From: a bacterium
GTDB lineage: Bacteria; Myxococcota_A; Bradymonadia; Bradymonadales; Bradymonadaceae
NCBI GenBank assembly: GCA_030427705.1
Contig: JAUIBR010000007.1
Coordinates: 62,001-126,000 of the forward strand
DNA: 64,000 nt
Direction of reading: 5' to 3'
Position 1 is the stretch's first letter. Each line of letters begins with the position of its first letter. The notes under the pieces are model-generated. The model ran no database searches and was not told the origin of the DNA. It saw nothing but the letters and a program-made list of their open reading frames with translations. Of the stretch, positions 53,065 through 61,821 are shown in pieces. Made by a program: the position numbers and the translations under genes.

Positions 53065-53385
53065 TCAAGACCCCGCGCTCATCGCGGGGTTTTGTCGTTC
53101 TTGGTCGCGGAGTTTCCACTCCAGCACGAATGTGCCAAACGGGATGAGCGAGGCGATGAACGCCGCCGCTCCGAAGGAGATGGACCATTTTCGCTCGACC
53201 CAGGCGTGCACCATCAGTGCGACGTACAGCATGAACAGCACGCCATGTGCCCAGCCCACAATCTTCACTGCCATGGGCATGCCTGCCATGTACTTCAGTG
53301 GCATCGCCACAAACATAAGCAAGACATAAGAGAGGCCTTCCAGAAAGGCTACCAAACGAAATCGTCCGAGTGCTGTGTCCATCAT
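53065..53385 (-). CDS. DUF3817-family membrane protein
   Basis: 106 residues with three membrane helices (about 10-32, 40-62 and 72-92). The start RFRLVAFLEGLSYVLLMFVAMP, the block GWAHGVLFMLYVALM and LIPFGTFVLEWKLR are family features. Function is unknown. Its stop lies just past the RRM terminator, so its last 8-9 codons are encoded by the terminator hairpin. Confidence 0.9.
   Translation of the reverse strand: MMDTALGRFRLVAFLEGLSYVLLMFVAMPLKYMAGMPMAVKIVGWAHGVLFMLYVALMVHAWVERKWSISFGAAAFIASLIPFGTFVLEWKLRDQERQNPAMSAGS
53071..53093 (+). terminator. Intrinsic terminator of the RRM gene
   Basis: The stem CCCCGCG (53071-53077)/CGCGGGG (53083-53089) with a 5-base loop is followed by TTTT. It lies within the last codons of the convergent DUF3817 gene, so it also reads as coding sequence on the other strand. 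Confidence 0.85.
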
Positions 53386-53440
53386 CGTGTTCCGAAAAAG
53401 TCAGTCGCGTAGATAACTGACGGGCTCGCGATTGTCTTCC

Positions 53441-54184
53441 CTATTCGCGGATGAGCATTCGAGTGAGTAGCGATGGTGCCAGCCGGTTCATCAAGGTTGC
53501 GACTCTCGCTTGTCCAATCAAAATGCGATCCCGGCCTTGTTCTAAGGAGTTGGCGACGTGATTTGCCACGAACTCGGCCGACACCTTGGAACCACCGCGG
53601 TTCGCGGTCATGGGCGTGTCGACGACCGGCGGAACGACCTCCACCACTTGAATCCCCAGATTGGCCAGCTGGTACCGTATCGACTGGACGAAACTTGCCA
53701 ACCCGGCCTTGCTCGCACAGTAGAGCGGCGCGCTCGCTTTCGGGGTCATCGCCAGGATTGAAGTGAAGAAAACCAATTTTGCATCTTGTGACTCCGATAG
53801 GAGGGGGAGGACGAGCTGAGTCAGCTCCAGAGGGCCCTTGAGGTTCACATCAAGCTCGCGCGCGAGCAGCCCGTGTCCAGACATCTTGCCGGTGCAGAAG
53901 TCAATGGACCGCTGGATTCCGGCCGCTTGAATCACGATGTCCAACCCACCGAGTTCATCGACCACATAGCTTGTGAGTCCAACCAGGGCGTTGGAGTCTG
54001 AGATATCGCACGGCGTTCCCAGAACTTCATGTCTTTCACATGTTTGGAACAGAGTCGCTGGGTCACGGCCACAAATCACGATTGCCGCATCGCGGCGCTT
54101 GAGTTCCTTGACTAATTCGAGGCCAATTCCGCTGGTCCCTCCGGTGATTAGTACGCGCTTTCCTGTGAAGTAGTTGTTGTCCAT
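53441..54184 (-). CDS. Short-chain dehydrogenase/reductase (DltE-like)
   Basis: 247 residues from the ATG at 54184, with GGAG upstream; a longer frame from 54481 runs into the divergent gene and is not needed. The NAD(P) motif is TGGTSGIG; GRDPATL, CDISDS, AAGIQ, the SILAM/Ser and YCASKAG (catalytic Tyr-x3-Lys) all follow. It probably oxidises or reduces an alcohol/ketone of unknown identity. It is divergent from the AraC-type regulator gene, with 101 bases between. Confidence 0.92.
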   Translation of the reverse strand: MDNNYFTGKRVLITGGTSGIGLELVKELKRRDAAIVICGRDPATLFQTCERHEVLGTPCDISDSNALVGLTSYVVDELGGLDIVIQAAGIQRSIDFCTGKMSGHGLLARELDVNLKGPLELTQLVLPLLSESQDAKLVFFTSILAMTPKASAPLYCASKAGLASFVQSIRYQLANLGIQVVEVVPPVVDTPMTANRGGSKVSAEFVANHVANSLEQGRDRILIGQARVATLMNRLAPSLLTRMLIRE

Positions 54185-54285
54185 CTTGGGTCTCCTGTGG
54201 TTGTTTGAGGTTCGACCATCAGAGACTGACTGGCGCACGAATTCGCGGCTTGAATATGCGCGCCAATGACTTGAGGGAACGCGCC

Positions 54286-55242
54286 ATGTCTCGCGCCATC
54301 CACCCGTTGTTAACCAAAGTCGCGTGTGATTGGATTCAGGCAAATGCACCTGACGCGATGCCGGATTCGTTACGTGACTTGGATGCCATGGCCACGGCTG
54401 GAATTGACATCGAGACGCATCGGCAAGCGTTGGAAACCGTGTATGCCCATGGCGGGCCATTGGCAGTTGCCAGACTCCCAATGGTGTTTCGGCAGGCCGA
54501 AGGGCAGCCTCTTGTTTATGTGATGCTCAACTCGAGCTCGGTATCTGACCTTATTGATAAAGAGCAGCGATTGGAGCGTTTCTGGCACTCTCACCACAGG
54601 CTACGTGTCCATGAGCTGACCGAGAGCACTCTCGAGTTTGAGCACTACGCAATGTCCGGGCGTGCCCCTGTGCGTGCAGAGAGTCTGTTCGTGTTTGGCG
54701 CTCGAGTACTACTTCTGCAGGAAATCGGTTGCCTTAATCTAGAAGCGACTTTTCCAAACAGCGATGCGCCGCAATTGCTCGCGGTGAGCGATGGCGAGCT
54801 TCGAAACATACCTGATGGAGTCCTTTCATCGTTTCGATTCGAATGGTCCGAGTTTATTGCCGCTCGGAGGGTCCTCGCGGGGCTGGATGACCTTTTGATT
54901 CAGCAAGCGAGTCCAACAGATCTATCGGAACGTACGGCCGCCGAGGAAGTGGCGACCATTATTGGTCAAGACTTGGCGCATCGATGGTCCTTGGGGGAAG
55001 TTGCAAAACTGTCGGCGAGGTCAACCCGATCTTTGCAGCGTGCCCTCGCTGCAGAGGGCACGACGTTTAGTTTGGTGGTTGACCACGTGCGGGTCGATGA
55101 GGCGCAACGTATGCTAGCAGACCCTGCCAAGTCGATTACGGAGGTCGGATATTGTTGTGGGTTCTCTGATGCAGCTCACTTCAGTCGCAAATTCAAAGCA
55201 GCCACAGGCCTTCCGCCAAGTGAATGGCGCCAACAACTTTGA
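54286..55242 (+). CDS. AraC-family transcription regulator
   Basis: 318 residues from the ATG at 54286, with GAGGG 9 bases upstream; a TTG at 54205 and an ATG at 54256 are also in frame. The N-terminal about 220 residues are a substrate-binding domain of the AraC 'arabinose-binding-domain-like' (PF12625) type. The C-terminal two HTH motifs are WSLGEVAKLSARSTRSLQRAL and ITEVGYCCGFSDAAHFSRKFK, ending LPPSEWR. It probably controls the divergent SDR gene. Confidence 0.9.
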   Translation: MSRAIHPLLTKVACDWIQANAPDAMPDSLRDLDAMATAGIDIETHRQALETVYAHGGPLAVARLPMVFRQAEGQPLVYVMLNSSSVSDLIDKEQRLERFWHSHHRLRVHELTESTLEFEHYAMSGRAPVRAESLFVFGARVLLLQEIGCLNLEATFPNSDAPQLLAVSDGELRNIPDGVLSSFRFEWSEFIAARRVLAGLDDLLIQQASPTDLSERTAAEEVATIIGQDLAHRWSLGEVAKLSARSTRSLQRALAAEGTTFSLVVDHVRVDEAQRMLADPAKSITEVGYCCGFSDAAHFSRKFKAATGLPPSEWRQQL

Positions 55243-55336
55243 CTGTGGCGCGATCGTTCAAGTCGTTGGCGTAGCGCTTCAATTTCAATTGGGCCAGCCT
55301 TCATAGAGTCCTCCTGCAACTAACACGGAGGACGAA

Positions 55337-56047
55337 ATGAAAAAGTTAGCAATCATCTCACTATTTGTTCTGATCCAAGTCATTGGTTCAGTGTCGATGG
55401 CTCAAGCTCAGCAAAAGCCGCTCGACGGCATGTGGTCGGTTTCCCTCGAGTTTGGCGAGATTCCGTTTCACGGGTCGTTCAAACCGGGGATCGCCGTCGG
55501 TTACCACTTCAACGACTACATCTGGACCGGCGTTGTGTACCAGATTCCAGATTCCATCTCGCGTGATGGGACGTCGTTCAACGCAAACGCAATTGGATTG
55601 GATGGAATGACAGGGTCAACGGAGACGGTGGGCCAAAGAGCGATGTTACAGGCTAGAATTCGGCCCCATCGCTATTCCCCATACGTTTCCATCGGCGCGG
55701 TGTTCAATGACCGTGATACTGAGACAGTGCAGTTTGACGATCGGGACCGCATGATTGGCGGTGACCAAGTCAGCGGCCCTATGTCTATTGAGCTTTCGAG
55801 ACCTGCCGCAGTGCGTCCGTCGTTGGGACTCGGCTACAGTTTCACGTTCGACAATGGAATCCACTTGTTCACGGAATGGGCCGGATGGTGGATGTTTGGC
55901 GCGCCTGATCCTGAAATCACGATAAAAGGAGAAGGCGTTACCGGTGGAGCATCTGATTACCTAAAACGCAAGATCACGGATGATTTCACCTCTAGCCCGT
56001 TCAACACGTACCACATGTTCCAGCTCGGCGCTGGCTACACCTGGTGA
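55337..56047 (+). CDS. Outer-membrane beta-barrel protein
   Basis: 236 residues with GGAGG 5 bases before the ATG and a Sec signal peptide ending AQAQQ. It has beta-strand patterning (GMWSVSLEFGEIPFHGSF; IAVGYHFNDYIWTGVVYQIP; RPSLGLGYSFTFDNGIHLFTEW) and ends YTW, a common aromatic C-terminus of small barrels. Function is unknown. It may be cotranscribed with the following membrane-protein gene. Confidence 0.75.
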   Translation: MKKLAIISLFVLIQVIGSVSMAQAQQKPLDGMWSVSLEFGEIPFHGSFKPGIAVGYHFNDYIWTGVVYQIPDSISRDGTSFNANAIGLDGMTGSTETVGQRAMLQARIRPHRYSPYVSIGAVFNDRDTETVQFDDRDRMIGGDQVSGPMSIELSRPAAVRPSLGLGYSFTFDNGIHLFTEWAGWWMFGAPDPEITIKGEGVTGGASDYLKRKITDDFTSSPFNTYHMFQLGAGYTW

Positions 56048-56055
56048 GGTGCATC

Positions 56056-56787
56056 ATGACGAATCGACACGCTGTAGCTATCGCCGTCGGTGTTCATGCA
56101 GTTCTGATGTTCACCGCGTATTTTGGTCTGACCGCCTACTTTGATTTCCCAGATGTCTTGCGCCGACCGCCTGGCGAAATCCTTGATTTGTTCAGCCAGA
56201 ACGAGACGAAGGTCCGTTGGTTCTATGCTGCCTTCATGTGGAGTCAGGTCGCGTTCGCACTCGTTGTGCTTGCTGTAAATGAGCGACTCGGTGCATCAAC
56301 CGCCTGGATTCGTGCGGCCACTCCGCTTGGGGTGATTGCCGGGTTCAGCCAGGCGATCGGATTCTCGCGCTGGCCGTTTGTAGTTCCATCATTGGCAGAT
56401 GCTTTTTCGGTAACTCCGCAAACCTCCTTGGCGCTTTTGGAAGGCGTCCACCAGTTGGCCGGTGTAGCGATCGGGGAGCACTTGTTCTTCTGCTTTGAAT
56501 CGTTGTGGGTGCTCGGGCTGGCGAGTCATACGTACGTGGCTGGGGCGCAAGTTCACGTCACTCGGGCTCAGGCCTTTGCGCTGGGGGCAATTGGTGCTTC
56601 GATTGCTGTCTACGGATTGGAGCAGTTTGGAGGGGTGTTCGCCGTACTCAGCCCGATAAACATCATCGCCCACGCAGCGTTGTTGTTTTGGTTGATTGGA
56701 TTTGCCATTTCTCAATGGCAGGACCGCCCGTTGAAACGTTGGGAAACGGTCGCACTCGTTCTTTTGTGGCTCGCCATAGTCGTGTGA
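56056..56787 (+). CDS. Multi-span membrane protein (DUF4386-like)
   Basis: 243 residues with seven to eight hydrophobic helices. The ATG at 56056 has GAGG 7 bases upstream; a GTG at 56044 overlaps the previous stop. The pattern of an early FxxLTAYFDFPDVLR segment, VIAGFSQAIGFSRWPF and a late LLFWLIGFAISQW fits the DUF4386 family. Function is unknown. Confidence 0.6.
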   Translation: MTNRHAVAIAVGVHAVLMFTAYFGLTAYFDFPDVLRRPPGEILDLFSQNETKVRWFYAAFMWSQVAFALVVLAVNERLGASTAWIRAATPLGVIAGFSQAIGFSRWPFVVPSLADAFSVTPQTSLALLEGVHQLAGVAIGEHLFFCFESLWVLGLASHTYVAGAQVHVTRAQAFALGAIGASIAVYGLEQFGGVFAVLSPINIIAHAALLFWLIGFAISQWQDRPLKRWETVALVLLWLAIVV

Positions 56788-56830
56788 CCACCAATTGTCT
56801 TACCTGTTCGCCTCGGGATACCATGGAGGC

Positions 56831-58135
56831 ATGACTGAACGATTATCATCGGTCGATGCCTCCTGGTATCGCATGGACGAGGGCACCAACACCGCGGATA
56901 TCGTGGCGTTGATTACATTCGAAGAGCCCCTCGATATCGAGCGTGTGAAGCGGATTGTGACGCAACGATTCTCGGAGTTTCCGCAGTTCTCGATGCGCGT
57001 CGTCGATCCAGGGGCGGGACTTCCTTATTGGGAAGAGGCGCCGGACTTCAACATCACTGACCATATCCAGCACACCAAACTGCAAACGGGCACAAAGGAA
57101 GAGCTGCAGACGTTTGTCAGCGGAATTCTGACCCAGAACCTGCACCGGGACCGACCCTTGTGGGAGGTGCACGTTGTCGACAACGTGGTCGGTGGCGGTG
57201 CGATCGTCGCGAAGATTCATCACTGTCTGGGTGACGGATTCGCGCTTGTTGGTGTGTTGCTGAGTCTAACCGATGAAGCGATTGACGCGCCTACGCCTGC
57301 GATGGATGCGGTCGTTGAGAGCGGGCACACGCGGATTGTTGATAACCTCGTCGGCATCGCGAAGAACCCCAAACAGGTTGTTGAGGCGGCGAAGTTGTCC
57401 GGTCGCGCTGCGGCGTCGCTGGGCGAGTTGTTGCTGATGCCTTTCGACCCGGATTCAACGCTGCGCGCGGACCTCACAGGAATTCGTAAAGCCGCGTGGT
57501 CACACGGGATTGACCTGCAACGCTTCAAGGATCTCGCCAGGAAGCACGGCGGCACCATCAACGATATCTTGCTGACGGTGCTTTCGGGGGCGCTGCGCAA
57601 TTGGCTCATCGCGCGTGGGGACACAGACCTGGACGCGGTACGCGCCATCGTTCCGATTAATCTTCGTCCTGCCGACGAGATGGGAAAGGAGTTGGGTAAT
57701 AAGTTCGGTATCGTGTTCTTCGAGATGCCAATTGGAAAGACGACGCCAACCGACAGATTTGCGTCCGTTCGTGCAACGATGAACGCACTCAAACAGAGCC
57801 CTCAGGCGATCGTGTCGTTTGGTTTGTTCGCTGGTTTTGGTGTCGTGCCCGATGTCGTCGAACATGTTGCGACGGATATCTTCACTCGCAAAGGTTCGCT
57901 TGTTGTCACCAATGTTCCGGGCCCCCGCGAGAAGATCACGCTCGCCGGGAAAACTGTCGACCATGTGATGTTCTGGGTGCCGCACCCCGCGCTGTTGGGG
58001 CTAGGTATTAGCCTGCTCAGCTATGCTGGCGAGGTGCGGATAGGCGTTAGGGCTGACACGTCGATAACCACCGACCCGTCGGAGCTAATCGAGGCCTTCG
58101 AGGCGGAGTTGGCGGTGTTGGAGGGCACTGGGTGA
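56831..58135 (+). CDS. Wax ester synthase/diacylglycerol acyltransferase (WS/DGAT)
   Basis: 434 residues from the ATG at 56831, with GGAGG upstream; the frame from 56795 is not needed. The condensing motif is HHCLGDG at about 130-136 (HHxxxDG). Early SSVDASWYRMD and later VNLRPADEMG-like (PINLRPADE), GNKFGIVFFEMP and NVPGPREKITLAG blocks are characteristic. The enzyme esterifies fatty acyl-CoA to fatty alcohols or diacylglycerol, giving wax or triacylglycerol storage lipid. The next gene overlaps it by 4 bases. Confidence 0.95.
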   Translation: MTERLSSVDASWYRMDEGTNTADIVALITFEEPLDIERVKRIVTQRFSEFPQFSMRVVDPGAGLPYWEEAPDFNITDHIQHTKLQTGTKEELQTFVSGILTQNLHRDRPLWEVHVVDNVVGGGAIVAKIHHCLGDGFALVGVLLSLTDEAIDAPTPAMDAVVESGHTRIVDNLVGIAKNPKQVVEAAKLSGRAAASLGELLLMPFDPDSTLRADLTGIRKAAWSHGIDLQRFKDLARKHGGTINDILLTVLSGALRNWLIARGDTDLDAVRAIVPINLRPADEMGKELGNKFGIVFFEMPIGKTTPTDRFASVRATMNALKQSPQAIVSFGLFAGFGVVPDVVEHVATDIFTRKGSLVVTNVPGPREKITLAGKTVDHVMFWVPHPALLGLGISLLSYAGEVRIGVRADTSITTDPSELIEAFEAELAVLEGTG

Positions 58136-58887
58136 ATATCGAGATGCGCAACTCGGGGTATGCCGACATCGTGTATCTGATGGTGTTTGCGTTGGCGATG
58201 GCGGGGTTTGCCGGTGTCATCAGCTCTGAGGCGTTCTTCGAGAGTATCGGCGCGGATTCGGTTTCGTGGACTACGTTTGGCCTCATCTTTGGGACGATTA
58301 TCACATTCCATGTGGCGCGCTTTTCGTGGGGCGCCTTTCGACGGCGGTCCCTCGAGTTGAACATCGACACAAAAGAGAACACCATCCTGTTTCAAGACCG
58401 CGCACCGTGGCCAACCCGCTCACATTCGGTGCCTCTTAAGAAGCTCGATCTAGAAGTGTTTCAATTCGAAGAAGACATCTATTCTGCAACCTTGAGCCTG
58501 AAGATTAGGAACTCGCTTCGTATTGGAAAGGGCGGTCTGTCGTTTCGATCCGAGTACAGAAATGAAGATGCCAAACCACCGTGGCGGAGAGCGTTGGCGG
58601 TGCTCCTGTTGCTCCCGTTGATTAGCGTCGGTGTGGCACCATATATGCCAGATTCTGACAATATTATCGAGGGCGCGCCCTGGGTTATGTTGTCAATGTT
58701 GGCGGTCGCGACCGCGATTGCGCTGGCCCTCTATGCGTTTGTGATGACGAACGTGCAAAAGGTCGATGGCGCCATCGAGTTTGCCTGGATGCGCTATCGT
58801 GAAGCCGTCCTCAACGCGTCGGCCGAGAACTTCGCGTTGGGCATTCAATGGTTGGTACGCAACCACAATCGGCCCAACTTTCGCTAG
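58132..58887 (+). CDS. Membrane protein of unknown function coupled to WS/DGAT
   Basis: 251 residues, GTG start at 58132 overlapping the WS/DGAT stop. It has about four hydrophobic helices, two near the N-terminus (YLMVFALAMAGFAGVI; GLIFGTIITFHVARF) and two near 160-205. The middle has a soluble beta-strand-rich stretch. No family is recognised. Coupling suggests a role with lipid synthesis but this is inference. Confidence 0.6.
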   Translation: MNIEMRNSGYADIVYLMVFALAMAGFAGVISSEAFFESIGADSVSWTTFGLIFGTIITFHVARFSWGAFRRRSLELNIDTKENTILFQDRAPWPTRSHSVPLKKLDLEVFQFEEDIYSATLSLKIRNSLRIGKGGLSFRSEYRNEDAKPPWRRALAVLLLLPLISVGVAPYMPDSDNIIEGAPWVMLSMLAVATAIALALYAFVMTNVQKVDGAIEFAWMRYREAVLNASAENFALGIQWLVRNHNRPNFR

Positions 58888-59027
58888 CCTCTTTGGGGTC
58901 ACCGTTCTTCCGTCGCCAGGCACCTCGCCAGCGGTAGACAGCGGAAAACAGTGTGTTTACGAATCGTGTGTTCAATCCACGGCGTCTCGTGTGTGTACTG
59001 TTCGTAACTTAACTCAATGGAAAAACC

Positions 59028-59597
59028 ATGAAAATCAAACACCTCACAGTATTCCTCGTTTCGGCCGCCTTCATGTTGTTGCCCGTTGGCGCTGCGTTCG
59101 CGCAAGGCAAGACCGTCAATCTCACGCAGACCAATGGCAAGATTGAGTTCGTCGGAGCCAAGGTTACCGGCGACCATGATGGCGGATTCAAAAACTGGTC
59201 CGGTACCGCGACGCTGGGCAAAGACGGAACCCTTCAGAAACTCACGTTCGAAGTCGATACCACCTCGATCTGGAGTGACAACGACAAGCTGACGGAACAC
59301 CTCAAGAGCCCGGATTTCTTTGATGTTGCTCGTTATCCGAAGGCGACTTTCCAAAGCTCAAAGATTGAGAAAATCGACTCCGACAACGGAACGCATAAGG
59401 TGACCGGTGTCATGAACCTCCACGGTGTCATCAAGAAGATTGCCTTCCCGGTGACCATCAAGAGCGGCAAAACGGTCACGGCGAGCACCGAGTTTGTCAT
59501 CAATCGCTTTGACTGGGACATCACGTACAAGGGCATGGCCGACGACCTCATCAAGAAGGAAGTCCTCCTCAAAATCACCTTCAACATCCCGAAGTAG
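59028..59597 (+). CDS. YceI-family periplasmic protein
   Basis: 189 residues with a Sec signal peptide (cleavage near AFAQG). The lipocalin-like YceI fold shows KIEFVGAKVTGDHDGGFKNW, LTFEVDTTSIWSDNDKLTEH, SPDFFDVARYPKATFQSS and a C-terminal DWDITYKGMADDLI. These proteins bind isoprenoid or polyprenyl chains in the periplasm. The upstream gap of 140 bases has no gene. Confidence 0.92.
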   Translation: MKIKHLTVFLVSAAFMLLPVGAAFAQGKTVNLTQTNGKIEFVGAKVTGDHDGGFKNWSGTATLGKDGTLQKLTFEVDTTSIWSDNDKLTEHLKSPDFFDVARYPKATFQSSKIEKIDSDNGTHKVTGVMNLHGVIKKIAFPVTIKSGKTVTASTEFVINRFDWDITYKGMADDLIKKEVLLKITFNIPK

Positions 59598-59666
59598 CCC
59601 CCTAGCCGCTAGCCAAATCCAAATTCAGGATTATGTTCTACTCTGGGCATTTTGAAGGAGTAGCTC

Positions 59667-60509
59667 ATGGCGTACGTAGACGTTACCGACGCAACATTCG
59701 AGACCGAGGTCATTCAGAAATCCCATGAAGTCCCGGTACTGGTAGACTTCTGGGCCGCTTGGTGTGGCCCTTGTCGCATGCTCGGCCCGGTCATCGAGAA
59801 GCTCGCGGACGAGGCTTGCGGCGATTGGGTACTCGCCAAACTCGATACCGATGCGAACCAGGCGACAGCGGCTCGCTACGGCATTCGCGGAATTCCCAAC
59901 GTGAAGGCCTTCGTAAACGGCGAAGTCATCGACGAGTTTTCCGGCGCTCTGCCGGAATCGACGCTTCGAAAATGGCTTGAAAAAGCACTGCCCGAGCCCT
60001 CGTCTCCAGCCTTGGATGATGCGGCGAAAGCGATCCGAATGGGGCAGTTTGACCAGGCACGCACACTTTTGGAAGGGGCGCTGTCGTCAAAACCTGACGA
60101 CGTCGGCGCTCGTCTTCTTTTGGCTCACGTCGATTTTCACGATGGCAATATTGCGGCGGCTGAAAAGGGGCTTGAGGCCGCAGCGGATGCCGAGAACGAC
60201 TATCCCGCAGACTATCAGAAACTGTGGTTCAAGCTCGCTGCGCAGAAGGTGCGCCCAGAGGCTGAGCTCGACAAGGCGTTGAATGATTCACCAAACAAGG
60301 TGGATTTGAATTACGAAGTGGCGTTGCGTCGTGCGGCAAACGAAGAGTGGGACAGTGCGCTGGGACACTTGTTGAAAGTTGTTTCGATCGACCGCTCGTA
60401 CAACGACGATGCGGGCCGAAAAGAGATGATTCGCATCTACCATATTCTGGGCGAAGACGACCCTCGTACGGCACATTGGCGAAACGAGATGGGCCGCGCG
60501 ATGTACTGA
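59667..60509 (+). CDS. Thioredoxin-TPR protein (CnoX/YbbN-like)
   Basis: 280 residues. A thioredoxin domain (1-110) has the active site WCGPC (residues 32-36) and the cis-Pro in GIRGIPN. It is followed by TPR-like helices (about 115-280; MGQFDQARTLLEGAL, LLAHVDFHDGNIAAAEKGL). The family is a holdase and thiol-protective factor that works with GroEL in E. coli (CnoX). It has a ribosome-binding site GAAGGAG. Confidence 0.9.
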   Translation: MAYVDVTDATFETEVIQKSHEVPVLVDFWAAWCGPCRMLGPVIEKLADEACGDWVLAKLDTDANQATAARYGIRGIPNVKAFVNGEVIDEFSGALPESTLRKWLEKALPEPSSPALDDAAKAIRMGQFDQARTLLEGALSSKPDDVGARLLLAHVDFHDGNIAAAEKGLEAAADAENDYPADYQKLWFKLAAQKVRPEAELDKALNDSPNKVDLNYEVALRRAANEEWDSALGHLLKVVSIDRSYNDDAGRKEMIRIYHILGEDDPRTAHWRNEMGRAMY

Positions 60510-60605
60510 TTCGTCCGGTCCTTGCTTCCGGTCTTAGTTCGGGTCAAACTCAACGAACCCCAATTCCCTTAACTGCCTCCACTTTTTGGAGGATCGGAGC
60601 AAGAT

Positions 60606-61253
60606 ATGAAGCGCTTCATTCTCGCGATCTGCGCCTTGATGTTGTTCGCTTGTGGCGACGCCGCACCGAAGTCCGGCAACGGTAACAACAGCAATAACGT
60701 CAATAACGTCAACAACCTCAACAACATCAATAACGGAAACAACGTCAACAACGGCGGCACCGTTATCAACGCTGACAATTACGATAAGACCTGCGAGTTC
60801 GATAGCGAATGTGCGCTGGTCTACGGCGGAGATGTTTGCGGCTGCCGAGATATTTGCGGGACCGCGATCGCACAATCCGCGCTGAGCGACTTCACGTCGG
60901 ACGTCGAGGCCATCGAGTGCATGGGTTTCAACGATGTTGCATGCCCTGGCGCTGCCTGCCAGGAGCAGATGGTCGTATGCCGAAGCACGGGGATGTGTGA
61001 AGCGACGCCGGCGGTCGCTGTGTTTGCATCAGATTTCGACCAGAGCTGTGAGGTCGACGAGGACTGCGCGCCCGTCGCGGATGGGCGAGTCTGTCAGGAT
61101 TGCGAATGCCCGTCGGCAGCCATCAACATCAATGCGGTTGAGGCGTATAATGCGGCTCGGCAGGAGGTTGATTGCAATCCTGGACCACAGGTTTGCGATT
61201 GCGCCCTGCCTGATTATGGCTGCAACGACGGCGTCTGCACCGTCGGGATCTGA
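60606..61253 (+). CDS. Asn-rich-linker lipoprotein with Cys-rich modules
   Basis: 215 residues. The signal peptide ends LMLFACGD (lipobox Cys16), followed by an NN(V/L/I)NN linker. Two similar Cys-rich modules follow: KTCEFDSECALVYGGDVCG and QSCEVDEDCAPVADGRVCQ, each with eight Cys. Such modules recur in other window lipoproteins. The exact role is unknown. Confidence 0.8.
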   Translation: MKRFILAICALMLFACGDAAPKSGNGNNSNNVNNVNNLNNINNGNNVNNGGTVINADNYDKTCEFDSECALVYGGDVCGCRDICGTAIAQSALSDFTSDVEAIECMGFNDVACPGAACQEQMVVCRSTGMCEATPAVAVFASDFDQSCEVDEDCAPVADGRVCQDCECPSAAININAVEAYNAARQEVDCNPGPQVCDCALPDYGCNDGVCTVGI

Positions 61254-61315
61254 TGGCTTGACCAAATCTCCAAGGCGGGGCATTCATTCGGCACCCGAAT
61301 TTCAAGGATGTACGA

Positions 61316-61819
61316 ATGACGACTTCAACCATCGAAGCAGCGAAATCCAATCGCTCGAAGTGCAAAATCTGCAAGAACAAGATCAAGAACGGCGAGCTCC
61401 GATTTGGCGTCTACAACGAACGCTGGGAGAGCTACACGTGGCACCACCTGGTTTGTGGTGCGTCGATTGATCCCAAGGATTTTGTGGAAGCTGTTGAGGA
61501 TTTCGGCGGCGACGTCGGTGACGTTGACGCCATCCTTCAAGAGGCAAAGAACGTCGGGAAAGGCACCAAAACTCCACGTGTGGAACTCGCCAAAACCGGA
61601 CGTTCCAAGTGCGTGGTCTGCAAGGAACAGATCGAAAAGGATTCTCTGCGTGGCGTGCTCTACTACGAAGTCGATATCGACGAGTGGCGCAAGGGAAACA
61701 CACATCTGGGTTGCATGCAGTCGGTTTCTGACCTCGACCGCGATGACCTGCTGGATCAGATCAAAGAGAATTCGATTCTGGACGATGACCAGTTCGAGAC
61801 TGTCGTCGAAGAGCTTTAA
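61316..61819 (+). CDS. Protein with two PARP-type zinc fingers
   Basis: 167 residues with two tandem zinc fingers of the C-x2-C...H-x2-C type. The first is KSNRSKCKICKNKIKNGELR with ligands Cys16, Cys19, His44 and Cys47 (YTWHHLVC). The second has RSKCVVC (Cys99, Cys102) and THLGC (His130, Cys133). The 'RSKCK.CK..I..GELR' entry and the W-x-H-x2-C exit are the signature of the zf-PARP DNA-nick-binding finger of eukaryotic PARP1 and ligase III. No catalytic domain is attached. A nick or DNA-end sensor is inferred. Confidence 0.85.
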   Translation: MTTSTIEAAKSNRSKCKICKNKIKNGELRFGVYNERWESYTWHHLVCGASIDPKDFVEAVEDFGGDVGDVDAILQEAKNVGKGTKTPRVELAKTGRSKCVVCKEQIEKDSLRGVLYYEVDIDEWRKGNTHLGCMQSVSDLDRDDLLDQIKENSILDDDQFETVVEEL

Positions 61820-61821
61820 GC

